Shown piece by piece: positions 51,687 through 62,900 of a stretch of 64,000 nucleotides of DNA. Location: NCBI RefSeq assembly GCF_004335085.1, contig NZ_RQRS01000001.1, forward strand, positions 124,001-188,000, in the 5' to 3' direction. The stretch is from Pedobacter nototheniae (GTDB lineage Bacteria; Bacteroidota; Bacteroidia; Sphingobacteriales; Sphingobacteriaceae). Both the position numbers and the translations under genes were made by a program. The notes under the pieces are model-generated. The model searched no databases, was not told the DNA's origin, and saw only the letters and a program-made list of their open reading frames with translations. How positions within the stretch are numbered: the stretch's first letter is position 1; every line of letters starts with the position of its first letter.

Positions 51687-52058
51687 GTAACAGTCGCAAT
51701 TGACTTGGTAACGTTCGTATATGACTTGGTAACGGTCTGGAACGACTTGGTAACAGTCTGGAATGACTTGGTAACGGTCGGGAATGACTTGGTAACGGTC
51801 ACAATTGACTTGGTAACGGTCACAATTGACTTGGTAACAGTCGCAATTGACTTGGTAGCGGTCGCAATTGACATGGTAGCGGTCGCAATTGACTTGGTAA
51901 CGGTCGGGATTGACTTGGTAACGTTCGTATATGACTTGGTAACGGTCGCAATTGACTTGGTAACGGTCGCAATTGACTTGGTAACGGTCGGGATTGACTT
52001 GGTAACAGTCGCAATTGACTTGGTAACGGTCGGGATTGACTTGGTAATCTTCTCTTGG
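51687..52058. repeat. Minisatellite: 17 tandem 21-bp units plus a partial unit
   Basis: Seventeen consecutive 21-bp units (consensus GTAACGGTCGCAATTGACTTG) run from 51687 to 52043, and a broken copy follows. Units fall into variants with CGCAATT, CACAATT, CGGGATT, TGGAA and TTCGTAT middles. Some are repeated in the same order, which points to block duplication. Because 21 is divisible by 3, open frames run through on both strands (heptads LVTVAID or TKSIATV). These are not convincing genes: no good start, extreme low complexity, and frames open both ways. Confidence 0.9.
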
Positions 52059-52241
52059 TTAAATATATAAGAAACGGGGGCTAGATTTCGACAGTTAATT
52101 TAATTTATATAGATTAATATGAGATCAAGTTGGATAATTCATTCTAACGACTTAGTTTTTTTTATCTTAGACCAATTAAAATATTAGGAATAACAGACTA
52201 AGTGGAACTATGATTGTCTGTAACTTACTTATCTATCTTAA

Positions 52242-53480
52242 ATGAAGCTCAAAGCAGGCGCCTTATATTTCTCAATTGTAATTGCATTTTTTATTGCAAT
52301 TATAAGTGCTTCATTAATTATGTTAGCTGCACACTATCGTTCTGCTCATTTGAAAGAGGTAAGGTATCAACGGTTGCAGAATAATTTAAATTCTGGTATA
52401 GATTTTTTACTTGCTGATGTAACGGATGTCGACTTATCAAAAAACGTCGATTTATTTAATGATAATCTAGATAGTGTAGAAATAAGCAAAAAAAAATGGG
52501 GCTTATACGATCTTTCTACTGTAAAAGCATTTACAAATAAAGATACACTGAGCCGGGTTTTCCTTGTTGGTTTAAATACCTCCAAGGATAGAAAGGTTTT
52601 ATATCTTGCTGATGAAGATAGACCGCTTTCTATAAGTGGTGAAACAAGAATTACAGGTGATGCAGAAATACCAAAATCAGGTATAAAACAATCTTATGCA
52701 GAAGGTAAGCCCTATACAGGCGATCAATTATTATATGGAAAGAAAAGCGATAGTGGAAGAAAGCTTAAAGAACTAGAAAATAAAAGGCTTAAATATTTAG
52801 AAGCATATTTTGACAATACCACCAAGAAATATCCAATATTGGGTGGTGCAGATTTACATAACGGTTTTAAAAATTCAACAAAAATATTTACAGTGCCTCC
52901 GGGAGCAGTATTAAATTCAAGTTTGAGCGGCAATATTATTTTGGTATCAGATTCTTCAATTATTATTTCAGCGAATGCGAAATTAGATAATATTCAAATA
53001 TTTGCACACACGGTAACTTTTGAGTCTGGCTTTAGAGGAAATTGTCAGGTTTTTGCCAGTGATTCTATCTTGGTTAAAAATGATGTAAAATTAAATTATC
53101 CTTCGGTTTTAGGTGTAATACGAAAAAAAGGCTCGGCCGATCAACCAAATATAACGTCAGGTGAAAATTTTGAAATGAATGGAATATTATTTAGCTATGA
53201 ACAAGTTCGTAGCTCCATGCAAACCATAATTTCATTGGGCAAAAAAGCAAAACTTAATGGCGAAGTATATGCTACAGGCTTAGTTAAATTAGACAAGGGT
53301 GTGGTTATATCAGGAAAAGTTTCTGCTAATAGATTTATTATGACAACACCTACATCACTATATGAAAATTTTTTAATTGATGTTACTTTTAACCGTAAAG
53401 CAAGAAGTAAATATTATTTAAGTTCGGCTTTATTTTCTGGTAATGAAAAAAACAACAAAATTTTAAAGTGGTTAAATTAA
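52242..53480 (+). CDS. PilX/GspK-like pilus protein with beta-helix-like domain
   Basis: 412 residues. An N-terminal hydrophobic helix after a short basic start (MKLKAGALYFSIVIAFFIAI) has pilin-like or anchor character but no Glu+5. The middle is a long beta-rich region with repeated short strands (SSLSGNIILVSDSSIIISAN, KNDVKLNYPSVLGVI, KAKLNGEVYATGLVKLDKGV), like a polymer-forming/bactofilin-type solenoid. It sits with the minor pseudopilins and may form the pseudopilus tip. Confidence 0.6.
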   Translation: MKLKAGALYFSIVIAFFIAIISASLIMLAAHYRSAHLKEVRYQRLQNNLNSGIDFLLADVTDVDLSKNVDLFNDNLDSVEISKKKWGLYDLSTVKAFTNKDTLSRVFLVGLNTSKDRKVLYLADEDRPLSISGETRITGDAEIPKSGIKQSYAEGKPYTGDQLLYGKKSDSGRKLKELENKRLKYLEAYFDNTTKKYPILGGADLHNGFKNSTKIFTVPPGAVLNSSLSGNIILVSDSSIIISANAKLDNIQIFAHTVTFESGFRGNCQVFASDSILVKNDVKLNYPSVLGVIRKKGSADQPNITSGENFEMNGILFSYEQVRSSMQTIISLGKKAKLNGEVYATGLVKLDKGVVISGKVSANRFIMTTPTSLYENFLIDVTFNRKARSKYYLSSALFSGNEKNNKILKWLN

Positions 53481-53487
53481 TCTTGGA

Positions 53488-53868
53488 ATGTTTTATAAAA
53501 AGGAGTATTTTAAATTAAAAAAGATTAAGCCAAAAAGTTTAGCCGCCTCTACTCTAGTAGAAGTATTAATAGCTATGGTTATTATTATGGTTGTTTTTAC
53601 CACTGCAATTCAAATTTTTAATAACGTACTATATAGTGGCGTATCGATAAAAAAAATACAAGTAGAACAACAATTAAACATTCTGACAAATTCCGTTAAA
53701 CAAAAAGGGTATCAGTATCAAAATGAACTTATTGTAGATAGTGTGGTATATAGTTTTAATATTGATAGTACACGTTTATCTGGATTAACCACAATGGAGA
53801 TTACTGGTAAACTAAATAATAAGATACTCGGGCGGACCCGGTTTATTTACAAAAATGATGAGCAATAG
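53488..53868 (+). CDS. Minor pseudopilin (GspI/GspH-like)
   Basis: 126 residues. A class III signal with a long basic leader (MFYKKEYFKLKKIKPKSLAA) is followed by STLVEVLIAMVIIMVVFTTA with Glu at +5. The soluble head is short. Ala precedes the expected cleavage site, as in the major pseudopilin here, suggesting the peptidase of this locus accepts Ala at -1. It overlaps the next gene by 14 nt. Confidence 0.78.
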   Translation: MFYKKEYFKLKKIKPKSLAASTLVEVLIAMVIIMVVFTTAIQIFNNVLYSGVSIKKIQVEQQLNILTNSVKQKGYQYQNELIVDSVVYSFNIDSTRLSGLTTMEITGKLNNKILGRTRFIYKNDEQ

Positions 53869-54334
53869 GCTAAAGGCATTTACCCTTATGGAAGTAACTG
53901 TAGCAATGTTGCTATCGGCAATTTGTATTACAATATGTTTTACTGCCTATGGTTTAATTCAGGATTACTATTCTAAATTTAGAATAAAGAATGAAACATC
54001 GGCTCAGTTAACCGATTTAAAACTGGTGATGGACAAGGATTTTTTAAAATCCAGATATGTAATCAAAACAGATGAAGGGCTTAAGCTTAAAAATGACAGC
54101 ACAGAGCTTAGTTATACGTTTGATGAACATAAAATTTTAAGAATAGTTCCAGGTCTGCATACCGATACATTTTTTGTTGAACTTAAAGATAAAGAGTTCT
54201 ATTTTGAAGGAAAATCTGCTGGAGTTGCAGATACCGTCGATTTTCTAAATTTAGGAATTAAGCTAAAAGGCTCAAGTACTGCGCTAAATTTACAAATTAG
54301 TAAGAATTATAGTGCCGTTGATTTATTTAAATAA
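53855..54334 (+). CDS. Minor pseudopilin (GspJ-like)
   Basis: 159 residues (start ATG at 53855 or 53858). The leader MMSNRLKA precedes FTLMEVTVAMLLSAICITIC with Glu+5. The soluble domain is about 120 residues. As in the other two pilins, Ala is at -1. It overlaps the previous gene, so both are made together and probably form the tip complex with the 412-residue protein. Confidence 0.8.
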   Translation: MMSNRLKAFTLMEVTVAMLLSAICITICFTAYGLIQDYYSKFRIKNETSAQLTDLKLVMDKDFLKSRYVIKTDEGLKLKNDSTELSYTFDEHKILRIVPGLHTDTFFVELKDKEFYFEGKSAGVADTVDFLNLGIKLKGSSTALNLQISKNYSAVDLFK

Positions 54335-54337
54335 TTT

Positions 54338-55477
54338 ATGCCATCAATAGATATTTCAGGATATAAGCAGAAGCCCAAAAAGATAAACCATTCATCTAAA
54401 AATGGATTATTGGAATTATTAAACAAGGATATTTCTTTTGGTAGTAGCCAGTTATCAGACAAAAAGAAAGAGGCATTTTATAATGAATTAGGTACTTTAA
54501 CTAGATCTGGGATAGATATTAAAACGGCTTTAGAGCTAACCTGCAGTTCTTATACTCAAGCAAAGGACTTAGAATTGTTTAAGAAATTACAAGCAGAGGT
54601 TGTTTCTGGTAAATCTCTTTCTGATGCCTTGAAGAATGAAAACAAATTTAGTAGCTATGAATATTTTAGTGTAAGCATTGGTGAAGAGACTGGTAGATTA
54701 GGTGAGGTACTTGGAGAGCTGGCTAAATATTATAAAAGTAAAATTACGCAACGAAGAAAAATTATAGGCGCAATTACATATCCGATTTTGGTGTTAAGTA
54801 CATCCCTTGCCGCTATCTTTTTTATGATCAAATTTGTTGTGCCAATGTTTGCTGATATATTTAAGCGTTTTGGGGGTAAACTGCCATATATTACCGCGTT
54901 AATTGTGAGTTTTTCTGATTGGTTGGATCGATATATATACCTCATTTTGTTTATTATAATTGGTGTATTAGTTTTTTATTTTATTAGTCGTAATAAACCC
55001 TGGTTTCAAAGGCTTTCAGCATTTATGGTACTTAAAATACCTGTAGTTGGAGAAATTGTGAAAAAGGTATATCTGGCTCGTTTTGCAAATACAATGAGAT
55101 TGCTAACAGGTACCAATATTCCCTTATTAAGTGCATTAGGAATGGTTAAACAAATGATTGTTTTCCACCCAATTGTAGATTCACTAAATGTAGCCGAAAA
55201 TGATATTCTACATGGTATGAGTTTGTCAGACTCACTTGCCAAGCATGAATTTTATCCTGTTAAATTTGTACAAATGATCCGGATAGCCGAAGAAGTAAAT
55301 AAACTTGAGTATTTTTTTGAACAGCTATCTACTCAATATACAGAAGAGGTGGAATATAAAACTAATGCTATTAGTGGCTTGTTAGAACCATTGATTATTA
55401 TTTTTCTCGGTCTGGCAGTTGGTGTTATTCTAATTGCAATGTATCTGCCGATGTTTCAAATGAGTAATAGTTTTTAA
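54338..55477 (+). CDS. GspF/PilC-type inner-membrane platform protein
   Basis: 379 residues. Two GspF repeats: FYNELGTLTRSGIDIKTALE, then YFSVSIGEETGRLGEVLGEL, and FANTMRLLTGTNIPLLSALG, then FVQMIRIAEEVNKLEYFFEQ. Three transmembrane segments lie near 155-175, 205-225 and the C-terminus (IIIFLGLAVGVILIAMYLPM). It anchors GspE and completes the machine whose other core genes lie 11-19 kb upstream. Confidence 0.9.
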   Translation: MPSIDISGYKQKPKKINHSSKNGLLELLNKDISFGSSQLSDKKKEAFYNELGTLTRSGIDIKTALELTCSSYTQAKDLELFKKLQAEVVSGKSLSDALKNENKFSSYEYFSVSIGEETGRLGEVLGELAKYYKSKITQRRKIIGAITYPILVLSTSLAAIFFMIKFVVPMFADIFKRFGGKLPYITALIVSFSDWLDRYIYLILFIIIGVLVFYFISRNKPWFQRLSAFMVLKIPVVGEIVKKVYLARFANTMRLLTGTNIPLLSALGMVKQMIVFHPIVDSLNVAENDILHGMSLSDSLAKHEFYPVKFVQMIRIAEEVNKLEYFFEQLSTQYTEEVEYKTNAISGLLEPLIIIFLGLAVGVILIAMYLPMFQMSNSF

Positions 55478-56070
55478 TAGTTAGTTTGGATCACAAATTC
55501 TTCTTCCTCCTAAAATAATTTTAATTCATATTAAAACCCATCGTAAACGATAAAAAAGATATTATTCACTAATTAGGGTTATACTAATTATTTTACTTGT
55601 TTTTTTAATCATAGGGTGAATAAGTTATAAATAATGCAATAAAAATTGAAACGAGATTCCTGCTGATTACTAAACGTGTTATTAACAATTCAAAAAATTC
55701 TTTATTTCAAAATCCTCGACTTTATTTAAATTAATAAAACTGAGGTTTAGCGATATAATACCTATATTTCAAATCTTTTAACTTAAAGAAGTTAAATATT
55801 GTATTTTGATAATGTGATTACTCTATTTACATTAGATTTATCTAAAAATCTAAGTAATGATCTCAATTAAATCCCACTCTTTGTCACTTTTACAGCCTGA
55901 CGACAGCTTTCCAATGTATGTGTTACAATTAAGGTCTTTTGTGTAAAGTCACTTCTGACCTTCATCATCCTTAATATTGTTTATTGACTTTGTTTTTAAG
56001 ACTTTTTCAAGGCTTATTAATGAAGCCTTTATTTGGATGGAACAAATAATTTTAAAAATTATAATATTTC
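55478..56070. other. Intergenic stretch before the RHS locus
   Basis: Very AT-rich with no convincing gene. A 7-bp hairpin AAGGCTT/AAGCCTT lies at 56009-56015 and 56023-56029, 40 nt before the RHS gene start. It could be a regulatory leader or a weak terminator. Confidence 0.4.
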
Positions 56071-59000
56071 GTGAAAAATCTAAAAATTCTTATTAAGCTC
56101 ATCTGTGCTACAGTAGTTTTATTTCAAATTGGTGTAACCAATGCACAAATCGTGAATGTAAGTCAGTCGTCGGGGGCGGCCACTATAAACATTCCAATAT
56201 ATACATTGACCCGAGGAAAAATTGTAGTCCCGATTTCTCTATCTTATTATGGTAATGGAGTTAGAGCAAAGGACATTGAGGGATCGGCAGGCATGAACTG
56301 GCAATTATCAGCAGGCGGAGCAATTACGCGAGAACTTAGGGATGTGCCCGATGATCTGGCTGATAATTCAAAGGGATGGATGTACAATAATAATGCAGCA
56401 AAGATTGGCAACTTTTTCATATTGAACGATGGTAATCCTGGTACATGCAATGATGAAAGCGCTGACCAGTCTTATATCAGTAATAATTTTGGGGATTTAT
56501 CTGATACAGAGCCGGACGTATTTAATATTAGTGTGCCTGGATTATCATGCAAGCTCATATTTGATGGAAACCATCAACCAAGGACTATTCCTTACAGGGA
56601 TATAAAAGTAAGTTATACCACAGATAATAATGGTATAAAAGCTTTACAATTATTAATGATAAAGGAATTACCTATAGTTTTAATGTTTCTGAATTAGTTA
56701 CCCGTAAGGCTTTTACCACCAACGAATCTGCAATACAGTTTTTTAAACGTAAGTATGATGTTTCAAAAGCTGTAAGTTTTAGAAGAAAATGGCTTCTGAA
56801 TTCGATCAAGGATAATAATGGAAACGAAATTACCTTTAAGTACGATTATTATATGAATGCCTATAGGGTGAGCCGTAAGAATTATGACCTCTATGTTGGC
56901 AACACCGTTAATAAGAGTTCTCAATTTTATATTGAGGATGCTGCATTTACAATGATGCTTACAGGAATTGATTATACAACAGATGATGTGCTGACCGGGA
57001 TTCCGAAATTTGCATTTACATATGTTTATAATTCGAGTACCTATATGCCGCTTCTCCAAGGGATATCAGGCCCCGGAAGAGCTTGGATACTTTCTTATGA
57101 TGAGGCCTATTCTATAAATAGTGATTATAAAAGATTTTTTTTAAGAGAATTTAGAGAATCTTCTGAAGATAGCCCTTTACGTTACCATTTTGATTATAAT
57201 GGGATTTCTGCAGGTCTCCAAAAGACAACAACTACACTTCCAGATTCAAGCTCTAAACAGCTCGACAGGTGGGGGTATTATAATGCATCCGCAGCAACCT
57301 CACTTATGCCTGAGGTATTTGTAAATCCGGTAACAACTGGTATGGAGAAATTAAGGTATGAACAAGTGCCCTCGCTTGCCGCGTATTACCCTTATTCCTT
57401 AAGTGGGAATTCCAGAACAGTTAATCTCGCTGCGTTAATTACCGGTAGCCTTGCAAAGGTTAGTATACTTGATGGAGGAACCACCGAAATTGAATATGAA
57501 TCAAATACTTATTTTGACCCTCAATCTGGAACCGATCCATACGGAAGTGGAATAAGAGTGAAAAAACTCACAACTTATGATATCACAGTTCCTGGTTTAC
57601 AGAAGGTAGTAGATTATAACTATGCAGATCCTGCTACGGGACATACTAGCGGTAGGGCATTATCACTTCCTGTATATGCTTTTATCAGGGCACAGCCATT
57701 TAGTCTCAATCCGGAAGCAGATTGGAAAAATTCAATTGTTCGTTCTGATGAAGACCTTTCTGAGGTGGATGATGGGATAATGTATGGTTTTTTTAAAGAG
57801 CGTGTTCCTGGACAAGGGTATATCACAGCTGAGTTTACGCTTCCAGCAACCCACTTTGACCTAACCAGTTCTTCAGACTGGAACCGGATTATAACTAATA
57901 TTGCCGGATGTAACGGAACAGGTGGTACACTCAATAATGATAGAGATTTATATCCGTTTGTGCCGAACATGGATATAAGTTTTGAGAGAGGAATGCCCAT
58001 AAGGCAGGCGGTATATAACGAAGCCGACCAAAAATTGTCGGAAACGCTATATAGTTTTTCGAGAACAGGAAATGCCATATACATCCCTGGATTTAAGCGA
58101 GAATATAATAGTGGCGTACTTGCTTATGCTAAGTATAAAATTCTAACTGGGGTAGAAAGCGCTATCCAACAAAAACAAGATTTTAGCTTTGATGTGGCTA
58201 GCGGCCAGCAACAACATAAAATAACTAGCTATTTCTATGAGGGTAACGGGCATCAATATCCAACAAAAATAGAGACCCAGAGTGGGGATGGGAAGTTGCT
58301 ACGTGTACTTACATCTTATACAAAGGACTATAATACATCCCTGTCAAACGATTCAGCTGCACTTGCCATAAGAAGTATGGTGTTAAAAAACATCAATGTA
58401 CCTATAGAGATCATTAATCAAGTTGAGCGGGCAGGAAATAGTAAAACAGTTTCGGCTAGCCTGACGAAATTCGCAATTTTCACCCCTGGTACTGAACAAC
58501 CTGCAAAAACGTTAATATTCAGAAATGCAACCGGGATAACAGACTTCCATCCCTCGAATATTCAATCTGGGGTTTTTGTAAGTGATGGAAGATACTATAC
58601 AACTGGAAATTTTACCGATTATAATGCGTACGGACAACTACTTTCAGCAAATGATGGGAAAGGTAATGTCAGTTCATCTATATATGATTATAATTCAAGA
58701 TTGGCTTTGGCTGGAATCAAAAATGCGAGACATGATGAAGTTCTCTATAGCAATTTTGAGGAGGGAAACCTCGCAGGTCTTTGGTTTGAGGCAAACGGAC
58801 AGGGCTCTGTTGATTCGCATACTGGTAAGCAGAGTGTAATTACAAATACTTCGGCGGTACTCTACCGGGACTTAAAGAAAAAATTGGGCGCTACAACCTA
58901 TATTTTGTCGGCCTGGATAAATTCTAATGCAGCCTCTATTCTTAACCTCACGGTAAGTGATGGCTCTGGTCAGCTTGTTTCCCGTTCAGTAAACATTATT

Positions 59001-59930
59001 TCGGCACCAGGTACCTGGAAATATTATCAGGTTAGGATACCTGTAAATGCTATTGGACCTAATTTTCGACTAAGATTATGGAGCACATCTAGTTTGCTGA
59101 TAGATGATGTAATTTTTAGACCTGAAGAAGCCGAGGTAGGAATAAGTAGTTACGACCTGCTTACACAAAACTTACTTGCAACCTATTCCTCAAATGGAAT
59201 AGGAGCCCGTTATGATTACGATGGTGTGAACAGGATAAAACATGTTTATGATCAGGATCGTAATATGGTGCAGAAAACCAGCTATATTTTAGGTGCAAAT
59301 CAAGACCGTTTTACGCCGAGAATTGCAACGGAAACAAACCAACTGGTTAATCAAACTATTAATTTTAGCATGGAAAATGATGCCGTAACTTCTGGTGATG
59401 GGATCACCTTCACTTGGAACTTTGGTGATGGAAGCCCTTCATTTACGGGTACATATGAAAGCTTAGTGCAACATACATACAGTGTGGCAGGCACTTATAC
59501 AGTATCACTCACCAAAACAGCACCCGTGTATGGATCTGTGAGTGTTACTAAAAATCTGATTGTCTCACAGCCACAGGTTATTGGAACCCAGCTAATAGCT
59601 GATTGGGACATGACGCTCACTTTCTATCAAAATAATCAGATCGTTAGACAGATTTCTCCGGCTGAATTGAGTTCGGGACCTGTTAGTATTTCTCCAGGGA
59701 TTTATACAGTTAGAATAGGTATTTCTGGGGCATACGCTACTTCAAATCCTTATGGGTTTAAAAGTATACAGTATTCAACAGTAGGGCCGAACAATACCAA
59801 TCTGTTCAAAAACTGTCTATCATCATCCCCAGGAGTGAATATCTACGAATTTGGTGTTGATCTCACAGGAAAAGAGAAACTATCCATCTCGGTGGCTAAT
59901 GAAGAATGCTCATTAGGACCAATAGAATAA
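56071..59930 (+). pseudogene. Secreted SpvB/RHS N-terminal-type protein with PKD domain, broken by a one-base frameshift
   Basis: Frame 1 from a GTG at 56071 gives a signal peptide (ICATVVLFQIGVTNAQ) and the SpvB/RHS-like opening SGAATINIPIYTLTRGKIVV ... GMNWQLSAGGAITRELRD. At the A run 56637-56640 the reading should continue as SFTIINDKGITYSFNVSELV in another frame; one missing A explains it. The rest runs unbroken to 59930: RHS-like beta-propeller sequence, a CBM-like domain (about 58740-59120), RYDYDGVNRIKHVYDQD, and a PKD domain (FTWNFGDGSPSF). Intact it would be ~1,287 residues. It probably pairs with the RHS-core protein downstream. Real lesion, phase switch and assembly error are all possible. 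Confidence 0.8.
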
Positions 59931-59954
59931 GGTATTATGATATCAGGAAAATTC

Positions 59955-62900
59955 ATGAAAAGATATTTAATCTATACAATTATTGTATTTACAGAAATTG
60001 TAATAAGTGCTTTGCCAGTTCTATCACAAAACAAAACGTTTGTTCAGCAGGAAGTGGTTAAGATTGAAGGCGTACTTACAGATGGGCAATTGAGTACCTT
60101 AACACCTTTACAAAAACAGGTGACTAGAACATATAGCGATGGTTTTGGACGCGTGCAACAGATAGTTGTAGCTGGAGGTAGTCCAAATGGTAAAGATCTG
60201 ATTCAGCATAAAAGCTATGACAACATAGGAAGAGAGTCTAAGATCTATCTGCCTTATGCATCTTTAAATAATAATGCTGCCTTCAGAAGCAATGCTGTCG
60301 CGGAACAAAATGCATTTTATAGTACAGCTGGCCAGAAGACGGCTACAGATTCCAGTCCCTTTTCTCAACAGGTATTTGAAAATAGCCCCTTGCAACGCGT
60401 ATTGCAATTGGGGTCTGTAGGTGCTGGTTTTCAGCCAGGCGAGCATTATAAAACCATGGCTTATGGTACAAATCTTTCTTCTGAAACAATTCGCAGATGG
60501 CAACCAGACGGCAACGATGCCGGAATATGGCCTGCTGGAACATTGGATGTAAGTATGATAACAGATGAAAGCGGTACGAAAACAGCCGTTTATACCGATG
60601 CGATGGGGCAAACGGTACTGAAACGACAATGGCTGGGTCAGGGTGGTATCAGCTGGCTAAACACGTTCTATGTTTATGATGACCTTGGGCAGCTTGTTTT
60701 TGCGATTCCTCCAAAAGCCTTTGCATTAATGGAGTCGCTAGGCAATTATACGTTATCGCAGCCTGAAGTAGCCAAATTAATCTTCAGTTATGTATATGAT
60801 GAAAAGGGAAGGCCGATAGAAAAAACAGTGCCTGGAAGTTCAGCAGTTTATATGGTTTACGATCGGATGGACAGACTTGTGCTGGCCCAGGATGGTAACC
60901 TCCGTACACAGGGAAAGTGGAATTATATTAAGTATGATAGCCGGCAAAACCCGGTGAGCCAGGGTATTTATAACGATGGAAGTAGTCGTACGGCAATGCA
61001 GGCTTATGTATCTGCCATTAATTACAATAATACTTATTTCGAAGTTCGAAACGGCGATGGAGCCACAGGCTTTTACACCAACAATACTTTTCCAGCGTCT
61101 AATATCGAACCATTAGCCTACAGCTACTTTGATAATTATGATCTGGATGGTAATGGCACACCTGATTATGTGTATCAAACACAGGGACTTAATGGCGAGG
61201 CTACAGCGACCGATTACATCAGTGGCTTGCCTACCATAATCAGGAAACGAACGGTTGGAACAGGGCTTTCCAATATATGGCTAAGCACAGTGATGTTTTA
61301 TAACCGTAAAGGGCAATTGATTCAAACATTGGGCAATAACCAGCTCAATGCTAACCTGGCTTCGGTTAAAACGCTGGTACGCGATTTTACCGGGAAGACT
61401 AAGCTAACTAAAATAATCCACGCAGGCGCTACAACTGTTACCATACAAACTGCCTATACTTTTGATCATATGGACAGGTTAAAAATAGTAGATGAAAGTT
61501 ATAACGGGGCGACTGCTGTAAGGGTTGCTGCCTACGAATACAATGAGATTGGCCAGCTGGTGGATAAAAAACTCCACAGCACCAATGCGGGGAGCAGTTA
61601 CCTGCAGTCGGTAGATTATCGCTACAACATCAGGGGGCAACTTACCAGTATTAATAACGGTAGTTTAACTGCTGATAGCAGGAATGACGACACCAATGAT
61701 GTATTTGGAATGGAATTGCTTTACGATCAAACCGATGCCAGCTTAGGGAATACGAGCTATTATAATGGAATGATTTCGGCGGTGAAGTGGAAAACCAATG
61801 CACCTGGTGTAACCAGCGGAAACGAAAAAAGTTATCGGTTTAATTATGATGCCTTATTAAGGTTAACGAGCGCAAATTATGCCGACCGCTCTGCAGGTAA
61901 TGGCTGGGGAAACATAGGTGCCTTTGACGAAAAAAATATCAGTTATGACCTAAACGGAAATATATTATCTTTACAACGCAATGCGATATTGAACGGGAAT
62001 ATCACTGCTGTTGATGACCTGAATTACAGTTATGATGGCAACAGGCTTAGCAATGTAGCTGATGGAGCCGGGGGAAGCTATAATGTATTTGGGTTTAAAA
62101 ACCTTACCGGATCGGTTAATTCTTATGTATATGCCGATAATGGAAACTTAACAGTTGACCCTAAAAAAGGATTAGGGCTTTCTTATAATGTCCTCAACCG
62201 GACTGAGCGAATCATGGTAAATACAGCTTCGGGCAGGTATATTGATTATACCTACGATGCAGGTGGGTCAATGATTCGTAAGCAGGCAATTGACAATGGA
62301 GCCCTGGTAAAAACCACAGATTACATCGAAGGCTTTGTTTATGAAAACGGAACATTGGCTTATTTTGGTGCAACTGAGGGAAGGGTAAGAAATGCTGCTG
62401 GCAATTTGAAACAGGAGTATATTATTAAAGACCAGCAGGGCAATGCCAGGGTAAGTTTTGAGGAGCAAAACGGTATAGCGGTGGTAAGGCAGGAAAACAG
62501 TTATTATCCTTTTGGCTTAAGCATGCCAGGTAATACAGTGCCAACAGCAGCCAATAAAAATCTCTATAACAGAGGAAGTGAGTGGCAAGATGATTTTGGG
62601 GATCTACCCGATTTGCAGCAAACGTTCTTCAGGATGTATGATGCAGCACTGGGCAGGTTTATAGCGGTTGACCCTATGGCTGAGGCCAGCGAAAGTTTTG
62701 GTACTTACCATTATTCTATGGATAACCCGGTGATGTTTAACGATCCGATGGGGGATTTGACACAGCAGGGAGATCCGGGAGGACGCAGTAATGAGCCGCA
62801 GGCCGTTAACTTTCATGGAGGCTATGGAAGGATAGGCGCTGGTTCCGGTAACCACTGGAGCGATGGTATAGGTTATGGAGACTGGAGTGCATGGAATGGA

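Noticed and set aside
51687-52058. CRISPR array
   Set aside because: The 21-bp units are contiguous with no unique spacers, and there are no cas genes in the window.
51665-52070. Long open frames on both strands across the minisatellite as genes
   Set aside because: They exist only because the unit length is divisible by three. They are pure heptad low complexity and lack credible start sites.
57620-58084. Minus-strand open frame of 154 codons in the RHS locus
   Set aside because: Antisense to an uninterrupted RHS-type reading frame. It shows no protein-like features of its own.
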